Shown piece after piece: positions 20,202 through 27,772 of a DNA stretch of 27,772 bases. Made by a program: the position numbers and the translations under genes. Numbering within the stretch: the first letter of the stretch is position 1; every line of letters starts with the position of its first letter. This DNA comes from Hysterium pulicare CBS 123377 (lineage: Eukaryota > Ascomycota > Dothideomycetes > Hysteriales > Hysteriaceae). The notes beneath the pieces were generated by a model, which searched no databases, was not told the origin of the DNA, and saw only the letters and a list, made by a program, of their open reading frames with translations. The DNA lies in NCBI GenBank assembly GCA_000467715.1, contig AJFK01000141.1:1-27772 (forward strand), in the 5' to 3' direction.

Positions 20202-20872
20202 GTTTGGGATCGTCTGTACTGCTCTTAGAATGATTCTGGTAATCAATCGATGATGGCGATCGAGTTTCGTGGGTGGGTCGTAGGGTTAGGGGTTGTCGTG
20301 CGAAAGGTTGTGGTTGATGATGCAGGAGCGAATTCTTATGATCGATGTCGGCTTTGACATTTTGCCCGCCGAGACGCCGAACTATGTCATGGGGCGAACC
20401 TATGCACGGACCATCAACCCCACGATCTTCGATCTGATAAGGAACACCATCGAAGACATTCACTATACATCACCCACCGTGTGTGGCACCCTTCACATTT
20501 GTCTGACGGCCCCAACCAAGGTCATTGTGGCTTAGTAATTGTCATTGAGCTCGGTGAAGACACGAAACACTTTTGCCTCACTTACCGCATCCCACAACTC
20601 TTTTGAATTTTGGATGGAAGTGGAAATGGTTCTATACCTTAATACTAGGCTAATATAACTGGATCCTTTCTATAGGCAGTCAATTACCATGCTTTTTGCG
20701 CTGCCTTTGGATTGACAAGTCTTCCCTCCTCGCTCATCAATCACACCTTACTCCGCCATAACATGCCCTTGTGACATACCCATTCCGAGGCAAAGCCCAC
20801 AGCACCACCATCACAAGCGCCAAACGCAATGCCAATGCAAATGCAAAGTTTGATGCCAACTATCACTCTTCT
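20202..20872. other. Intergenic spacer between UBP14 and ISU1
   Basis: This 671 bp spacer contains the ISU1 promoter (left) and UBP14 3' flank (right). Short ORFs here show no family resemblance. A small imperfect array of ATGCAA/ATGCCAA units lies at about 20828-20857. Confidence 0.4.
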
Positions 20873-23523
20873 TTACAAACGCCTGAAGAAATAGACATAT
20901 GCAAACTTTTTCATCTCGTCAACGTCAGCGGCCTTCGCCACCTTTTCATCGTTGAACAAAACCCATGCTGTGGAATTCTCGCCGGGAAGCTGTTTTTGAA
21001 TGAAGGCTACGTAATGTCTGAGATGAAGCGTATTAATAATACTTCTTAAGATTTGTAGGAGGTTCGGGCTTACCCAGCGTGAATTGAACTTCCTTTGTGG
21101 CAAACGATTGACTGTAGCTGGAAGTTGGCTGGTAATTTGTCGCTACCGGGCAGGGACTTCTCCTGTGCTTCTGCGGCAGTCTTGGAGGGATTCTTTAGGC
21201 TCGTTAGCTATGATTGTGGCCGGACTGTCGAGTTAAAATTGAGATGAGCAGGGAGGATCATACCTCAGACTCATTGTTATCATCAAAGTCTCCTGCGGCA
21301 TCTGGATGATTGAACAGCCAGTCAACAGCCCTCTCCATGTCACCGCCGGTTTCCTTTAATGCCTGCCTAGCCTGTGGTGCATTGAAACCCATATTGCACA
21401 GGCCCTCAATCTGCTCGGGATCTACCGCTGAAGAACCGGCACTATTGCCACTGCTAGCATTGAAGTCAACTGGAGCGTCAATATCTGGGTCCTCCATGTG
21501 AGAGAACAGCCAGTTTGATGCTGCTTCTGGGTCTGAATTCCCAGTGGCATGTAGCGCCTTCTCGCATCGAACCCGGGGAAACCCCATCGCCTCCAGCATT
21601 GACAGCGCTGCTTCATTTGGAACCCACTTTGGAGCGCCTCCAGTATCGGCATCCTCAGGGAGGGGTTCTTCATCGTCGCGAAGACCATGAGACTTGTATG
21701 CATCGAAGGAGAATGCCTCGTCACCTACAATGACTGGAACATCTTGCTTTGTAGGAACCCAGTTGACAAGTTCGAATCGACGGGCATTAACGGCAAGAAC
21801 AGCTGGGAATGTCTTAAACAAGCTCCTCTTTATGAAGCCGTCTTTGCTTCCACAAGCAGAACAGGTAAGTTCTACCATCTCATCTGCAGTGAAGATGTCA
21901 AGGCACTCTTTCAAAGTGACAGGCTCGAACTCCTCTTTCTCCCTCTCTTTACCCTCACCATCGGTAACTTCCATGTTTGTATCCTTTGGTATTCTCTTGA
22001 TGGGTACTGGTATGGAGATGTTCTCTTGTTCATCTGTCCGGTATCGCACTTTCTTACAGCCGAGGCACTGCAGACGCTGCTCCATGACGAAGCGGAATGC
22101 CTCGACAGGATCTTTGAGAGGCGAAGGGTGTTGAGATCTTGTGATAAGCTTGAGGAGGTGTAGCAACAACTCGAAAGAGTCTTGCTGACGCATCGTAGAA
22201 AACTCAGCATGGCCTCTTCCAATGAGGTGCTTTAACATCGCTGGAGCCAATCCTTTCTGATGAGGTACTTCTGGCGAATGCTCCGAGACAATTACGTCGC
22301 TATCCGGCCTGGAATAGCGCCCAGAGAGTAGACCATCGGCAACCTTGCGTAACTGCGTCTCAAGGTCTTCGGCTGGAGTAGATGTGGCAGGAGGAGCTTC
22401 CTTTGGTAGGAAATAACGTTCTGAGAATTCTGGCATGGAGAACAAGCTCTGTAGTACGCTGGCTAGGTAGCAGCTGTTGCCCAAGTTCTTCAAGCCAGTA
22501 AAGCCAGCACCAAACAATGGCTTCAACTCTTTGCCATCCCCAGCTGTCATGGAAAACTCCCATAAAAGGTTTTGCTCTACTTGCATCTCCGTCAGACTCT
22601 TCTCCGTCTTGACTCTGTCTTTGATGTTGATGCCCCAATGCGCAAGGTGTGTTGGGAGCTCGGGGTCGATGCGTTCCTCGTCGCAAGCATAGCAGTATAT
22701 ATCCGCAGTACCGTCTGCCGTCAGAGATCCAAGCTTCACGGCTACCGGGTGACCGGACTCCTTCGTATGAGCTACTCCATGGGAGTTTCCACCGATGCCT
22801 CCAAACTGAGAACGCCCGCAGCCAAGATTGCCACAAGTGAGACATAACCACAGGTTCTCGTTGAGATCACACTTGGAGCAATGACCAAGCTTCTGAGACT
22901 CGATATCCCTAGGTGGATCTTGCTCTAAGCACAGCGTGTGTTCGCATGCGGTCAGCTCCTGCTCCCAAGCCTTGACCTCTTCCTGCCGGGCGAATGTATT
23001 TGCCTTCAAGACCGCATCTACGACTTGGGGCAACTTTCCAGAACCCAAGTCTACATTGTCGATACCGCATTCGTAGCATTTCACCTGTGTAGTTGTGTCG
23101 TAGCGGTCCGCTTCCGTTTCTGCGGCAATAGCAAGTTTAGAGATCTTCTGGGGAGGTTCGTCACGCTTGACTTTCTTTCGGATGCGCTTGATGTTCAGGA
23201 CTAAGGGATGGTTGCTAGAGGAAACATGTAGGAGCGAGTGGTTTCTCTCGCCGGTACAACCACCATTGAAGCAGAATAGACAAACGTCGAGCCCGCTCGG
23301 ATCATCCTGGCGGATGGGTGTCAGCCTAGCCTTCTTATTCTGTGCTGGAAGCACCCCGTGAGGAAAACATACTATGGAATCAAAGCATTGTGTACAATCT
23401 TCGCGATAAACGGACTGATTGGTCCCAGGAGGGCGGAGTTCTGAATAATTATGAGCTTGGTCGCATGGGAGCTTCAATCAGGGCGGGGCACTCACCAGGG
23501 GAGTTGACATGCGGGCAGGCCAT
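20873..23523 (-). CDS. UBP14: Ubiquitin carboxyl-terminal hydrolase Ubp14/USP5 family (isopeptidase T)
   Basis: Five exons on the minus strand, 23523-23496, 23440-23373, 23306-21264, 21192-21074 and 21017-20873, encode 800 aa. The enzyme disassembles free polyubiquitin chains, feeding the ubiquitin pool and sparing the proteasome. Domains in order: N-terminal Cys/His-rich variant zinc finger (MACPHV, CTQC, CLFCFNGGC); canonical ZnF-UBP at about 175-250 (CSKCDLNENLWLCLTCGNLGCG); USP catalytic core with Cys box GLKNLGNSCYLAS (Cys311); two UBA domains at about 596-638 and 661-701 inserted in the core; and His box HAGHYVAF (His754) followed by WVLFNDEKVAKA, both reached only by splicing exons 4 and 5. 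All introns are GT-AG. Intron 2 (66 nt) contains no stop and is a multiple of three. Length and domain order match fungal Ubp14. Confidence 0.95.
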
Positions 23524-23833
23524 GTTTTCGGAAGAAAGGAGGGTCGTGAGAGAGAGTTAGGTTTGAACAACAGTTGAGTATGGTTACAAGAAAGTAAAAG
23601 GCCTGGTTTGAGGCGCACCAGCTTTGGTTTATGATTTGGCAGGCTCGCGTTGTTCGGAATGTTATGACGAACCACGGAAGGTGAGCTTGTATGGTGGCGT
23701 AAGGCTGCAGTGGCGGGGCAGTCATCCAGGTACTAAACCATTCACTACTACTACATAGAACATATCTTGAAAGAAAGCGATATCGCTTTCTTGGGTATCT
23801 TCGACAATTAATGCATGATTACACGGCCCACTT
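23524..23833. other. Short spacer between POL5 and UBP14
   Basis: This 310 bp spacer between two co-directional minus-strand genes must hold the POL5 3' end and the UBP14 promoter. It contains a perfect 22 bp palindrome (separate entry) close to the POL5 stop. No ORF of note. Confidence 0.5.
23771..23792. repeat. Perfect 22 bp palindrome downstream of POL5
   Basis: Each 11-base arm reads AAGAAAGCGAT and the arms meet without a loop between 23781 and 23782. It starts 42 bp past the POL5 stop. In RNA it could fold into a hairpin in the 3' UTR; as DNA it could be a dimer-binding site in the UBP14 promoter region. Confidence 0.7.
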
Positions 23834-26800
23834 TCAACCCTTCTGCTTTCTTGCATTGATAGACCAGTTTATCCAGTCCGTCAACAAGGTCGGATGCACC
23901 TTCGACTTTGCATCCGCATACCATTCCTTCTGTGTAGCAGAGTACACATCCTCCACCTTCCCGTAATTGCTCTTCTTGAGCGCCACTAAGAGCCTCGCAA
24001 TGAAAAGACTTGACTTGCTGCAGGCAGCACTGTGCATCTTTGATCCGTCTATCTTTGCCTCTGTATGAACATCTTTGAGGATAGTCCAGAGCTCATCTTC
24101 ATCATGTAGCTCTGGAATCTCCTTGTTCTTGCTGCTGGACGCGAAGTATTCTTTCAAGAGGTTAAAGCTTTTTTCAGCAATCTGCCTGCTCGTGTTGCTC
24201 CTGACTCGTCGCAGTACCGGCAGGATGACTTGAAGCGCCAGGGGGTTCGCGTGCTCACTCTTGACATAGATCAATAACAGGTCAAGAACCCGAATCTTAA
24301 AGTTGATGACCGTTGTTTTGGCATCCTTCTTGTCCTTTTTCTTGTTTGCCTCCTTCGTTCTTTCTTGGAAAATCTTTGTGAGGTGCGGGTCTAATGCCAT
24401 CATTTGCTCGTCGTCCATGTCTGAATCCGAGGAGGAAATATCCAATTCTGCTCCCTCATTGGATGTCTTCAACATCTCTGCCAATTTAGCATCAAACTTT
24501 GCTAGTTCTTCATCGTCCGCGTCTTCAATCAAATCAGCGTCCGTCTCACTTCCCTCATCTTGTTCCCTATCTTCATCTTCCTCTGAATCATCTTCGGTTG
24601 GACTGCCAGAGTCTGCTTCAATCATCTCCACATCTGATGCACCTTCAAGATCATCAGTTGAACTTGCGCCGTCTATTTCATCGTCTCCTTGCTCAAACAA
24701 TTCTTGTTGACCTGAAAGGCTTTCTTCCTTATCCAGTATATCGATCATTGAGTTTAAGCCTCCCGACGTAATATCTGCCGTGAATATTGCAAACACCTGA
24801 CCAGCAAGTTTGCGGAATAGGAGAGATGGTTTTGCGAGGAACGTTAAAAGAATCTCAACAAGCATATCAGAACCGTGTTCTGCCGCGTAGTCTTTCTCCT
24901 CGAACATTGTTTTGTAACAGGTGTCAAGCTCGTCTAGCAATACAACAGCATCCGGATCTCCATTGTATACTTGCAGTATAGTGAGAGAGTAAAGAAGAAT
25001 GAATGCCTGCGCGGATGAATTTTTGTTCGATGATGCTTTCTAATAAATTGTAAGTACATGTCCGATGGCAAGCATGAGGACTGTCGTACCTTGGAGGATA
25101 AAGCATCCAACGCGCTATGCGCTTGGTTGAGTGTCTTGAATATCGCCTTGTCCGCATCGAGTGTCAATTGCAATGAAGTTGATTGAATTTTCGACCGAAT
25201 CATTGTCACAATCAAGTACGGAAACGATACCTCTGGTTCTTGTTCGAGAGCCACAAGATGCGTAAGACATGACGATACTTTATCTCTGAACATCGTACGG
25301 CTCGCATCGCTTATTGTAGGTAAGGCTACCTCACTAGTACGCGCGGAATGGGTTGGGGTGAAGTACGCATGCTCGACGATTAAGGCTAGGAGAGTGTGAA
25401 GCCACGTGCCATCTCTTGTTGTTTTGCTGCTAATACTTTGGTGCCCCTTATACCCTTTGACAACATGTAAAAGCATATTTCCGATCATCTGGCGTTGAAA
25501 GTCAACTATTGATTGCTCCTGATTATCGGGACGAAGAATCATGGCCCGGAAATGCTCGACAATCTTCCCTAATGCTTCATCGTTGGCTAATTGTAAGATA
25601 GTTTCTAATGTCTTGGTCTTCGTTAGTTGATCGAAATTTATGCTTCCATGCTTTGACGTTAGCGCGATCATCATCGTAGCTGCCAGCTCTGGTTCGGCTT
25701 TGACTCTAGCCTGAATTGCGTTCAATGAAGTTTTGGCGGAACTATGGAGGAATCGTTCAGAGTCTTTCTGATGATTAATCAAAGATCGCATGAAGTTTGG
25801 ACTGAATAATGCGAGGATAGCCCAATCTGGGACATTTGAAATCAGTCTTGTAAATATTTGAAATCCCCAAGATTTCCGTTCCAGTGAGGCATCTGCGAGG
25901 AAAAGATTTTCTATACGAAATTAGTCAATATAACATCAGATTGTGAATGAAGCTTACCGTCGACGATGTCAATCCAGAACTTAGCAAAGTCAGATTTATC
26001 AGAACGCGATCCATTTGCCTTGCGCTTCTTGGCTTGCTGTTGGATCATGATTGCCATCACAACATCCCATGCGAAGCTCGGACTAGAGTGAGCGGTTGCC
26101 TTGACTTTCTGGGTGCTGTCACCATCCTCGGATGTCGCATGGAAGTTTTCTCTTAGAATGTTCGCAAGAGCCTTTCTCTCATTCCTACTAAGAGGATCTT
26201 TACTGACCCATATATTGCTTGGAAGTATATCCTCCTCTGAGAAGGTTGAGCGAACTGTAAGCCAAATGGCAACGCCCTCGGGAGTTTTGACAATGTTGAA
26301 TGACGATAATCTTTGTAACATTTCGCGAATGTAGACTTGATGTTGAGGCTGGCCATCCATCTTTTGGACGATATCACACAACATCATACCGCATTCTTCA
26401 CGTAGTAGAGGCTTGTCGCGTGCCAATCCGAATATATGATCCAGCAATTTGTTCCAGCATTGAATCGAGGCATTAGGTCTAATGAGAATGGAGGATTGCA
26501 TGATTGCATTGTATCCGAATAGTCTGCCGAGGAGGTGATCTCTCTTTTCCTATTCCAAAGCTTCATTAACTTCATATTATATCAAAACTTAGTACAGTAC
26601 ACGTACCTGACCGGGGACTTTACCCTCTGGCTGCGTTCGTTCAGTAACCAGGTCAATAACGCCATTTGCATCAAGACTCCATCCTTCAATCTGGTCGGTC
26701 TTTGGATCATATGTTTGGCGCAGCAATTCTGTCAGAGCAACGAAAAACCCAAACCGGGCAGCTTTGCGACCACTACAAAGGCCTCTTACTAGTCGAGTCA

Positions 26801-27026
26801 ATGCCTTCTCAACTGCATCAACACTCGGCCTATTTTCTGGTGAGAACTTTAAAATGAGCTCTTTTGCAGCCTTCATTCGAACATCTTTAGATTCAGAAGC
26901 CAGGTTTTCGTATATTGCGGCAAGCTTGGAGTCCTCTTCAGTGTACTGACGTCGACGTTTCGAAGGAGCTGTGTTTGCTGAGCCACCTTCCCCATCATTG
27001 GGACTCTGGCGTCTCTTGCGAGACAT
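23834..27026 (-). CDS. POL5: Pol5/MYBBP1A family nucleolar protein (DNA polymerase phi)
   Basis: Four exons on the minus strand, 27026-26607, 26549-25958, 25910-25090 and 25039-23834, encode 1012 aa. The GT-AG introns are 57, 47 and 50 nt. Despite the polymerase name, the family (DNA_pol_phi, MYBBP1A) consists of HEAT-like helical nucleolar proteins needed for rRNA production and 60S ribosome assembly. Visible evidence: basic N-terminal localisation signals (SRKRR, SKRRRQ); the family's RLVRGLCSGRKAARFGFFVALTE and a LLGRLFGYNAIMQSS block joined by the first splice; a long helical repeat body; a strongly acidic Asp/Glu/Ser segment at about 725-794; and a Lys-rich stretch (KEANKKKDKKDAK) after it. 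Length is typical. It heads a minus-strand row with UBP14 and ISU1, but each gene has its own promoter space. Confidence 0.93.
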
Positions 27027-27520
27027 GGCTGATGTATCTACAGGAATTGAAAAAGAATGAATTCCGAGCTGGCGTTGCTGGTAGTTGGAAAAAAGTTGCG
27101 AATTCTTGATATCGGGTATACATTAATCCGTGCTGCATCTGTAATCGATAACGGAATGACTTCGGCACAAACTTTAGCTCTATGGTAGTTTAATGATTAT
27201 TCAAGAAGAATCAGTACGTATATTCTTTTCTGGGTGTAGACATGAGAATAGGTGAAGGATAATTCTTATAGATGCCTATAGTCAGCTACATTAGAATTAG
27301 CGATAAGCTAGTAATGGTAAGATATTATTCTTTTCCCCAGCCTTTTTTAATCCTATAAATATAAGGCCTCAAGGAAATGCTCCGCTCTAGCTGGGCGTCA
27401 ACATAGGAACTTGATTTGTAGCCTCTTACTGAGTTCAAATGGCCTGTGTATACCGGGGACAATGAAATTGGTAATGGCAGACGCACTTTGGAACACTAAG
27501 ATTGCAACACCCTCCTTTAA
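27027..27520. promoter_or_regulatory. POL5 upstream region
   Basis: This stretch directly precedes the POL5 start codon and should contain its promoter. No clear core element was identified. Composition is normal up to roughly 27500, after which the sequence changes abruptly. Confidence 0.35.
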
Positions 27521-27772
27521 GGATACTACAACTTCTTGTCTTTAAGAAATATTTCTCTAAAGAAGAAGGAAATTTATACTAAGCGTTATTAGTTACCTTA
27601 TAGAGCTTTAATATAGAATAATCTATATTATGCCTTTTATAGAGTCTAGAAATCTTATATTATATAATATAAGCTATAAATTCTATTCTAGTATTTCTAG
27701 TAATTTTAGATACTATAAAATGTAATAAAGCTATTCTATAGTTTTTTAAAGTTATATAAAGGTAGAATTAGC
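27521..27772. repeat. Very AT-rich tract at the window edge, possible RIP-degraded repeat
   Basis: From about 27540 to the end the sequence is dominated by TA dinucleotides (TATA, TTATA, CTATA, TAGTA) with hardly any C or G, and both strands are full of stops. This is the look of repeat DNA degraded by repeat-induced point mutation in ascomycetes. A perfect 20 bp palindrome lies at 27654-27673, not surprising at this composition. No protein trace remains to identify the original element. Confidence 0.5.

Noticed and set aside
20293-20535. 80-codon plus-strand ORF upstream of ISU1
   Set aside because: It lies in the ISU1 promoter region, has no recognisable motif, and overlaps an equally featureless frame on the other strand.
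21687-22163. 158-codon plus-strand ORF opposite UBP14
   Set aside because: It overlaps the UBP14 catalytic domain on the opposite strand, where the minus-strand frame carries clear USP homology.
24303-24710. 135-codon Ser-rich plus-strand ORF
   Set aside because: It is the antisense shadow of the acidic Asp/Glu/Ser segment of POL5; the Ser-rich composition comes from reverse-reading GAA/GAT/TCx codons.

Overview
The window looks like nuclear DNA of a filamentous ascomycete (Pezizomycotina; Leotiomycetes is a guess from the general look of the proteins). The genes are interrupted by short introns of mostly 47-120 nt with GTRNGT-like donors, CTAAC-type branch sites and YAG acceptors. Intergenic spaces run to kilobases, and there is an eroded AT-rich tract at the right edge. 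Several genes only become readable when exons are joined, and I rebuilt the exon chains by hand. Each complete chain below gives a whole number of codons.

Left part (1-5917), accessory metabolism. First comes the 3' end of an unrecognised two-exon gene (15-711, +). Next is a divergent pair of sugar-acid catabolic genes. One is a D-galactonate-dehydratase-type enolase-superfamily enzyme (942-2362, -, 3 exons, 381 aa). The other is a DHDPS/NAL-family 2-keto-3-deoxy-sugar-acid aldolase (2983-4009, +, 2 exons, 323 aa). They share a 620 bp intergenic promoter and together would convert an aldonate to pyruvate plus an aldehyde. An HSL-type alpha/beta hydrolase (4925-5917, +, 311 aa) follows.

Middle part (5918-19424), gene-poor. 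It holds an atypical extended-SDR protein lacking its catalytic Tyr/Lys (8179-9334, +, 362 aa) and a six-exon Vps62-domain protein with a 19 nt micro-exon (12711-14381, +, 333 aa). It also holds a large four-helix membrane glycoprotein of unknown family (15568-17861, -, 711 aa). The long spacers carry uncertain ORFs or gene relics that I could not name.

Right part (19425-27026), a housekeeping block all on the minus strand. It contains the mitochondrial Fe-S scaffold ISU1/IscU (191 aa), the deubiquitinase UBP14/USP5 (800 aa) and the nucleolar ribosome-biogenesis factor POL5/MYBBP1A (1012 aa). The main surprise is in ISU1. Its first intron appears to be a non-canonical AT-AC intron (starts ATAAGT, ends TTTTAC) with an ordinary CTAAC branch site. 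This is the only splice choice I found that restores the conserved HEKVLDHY junction. The window ends in a very AT-rich tract that resembles RIP-degraded repeat DNA.
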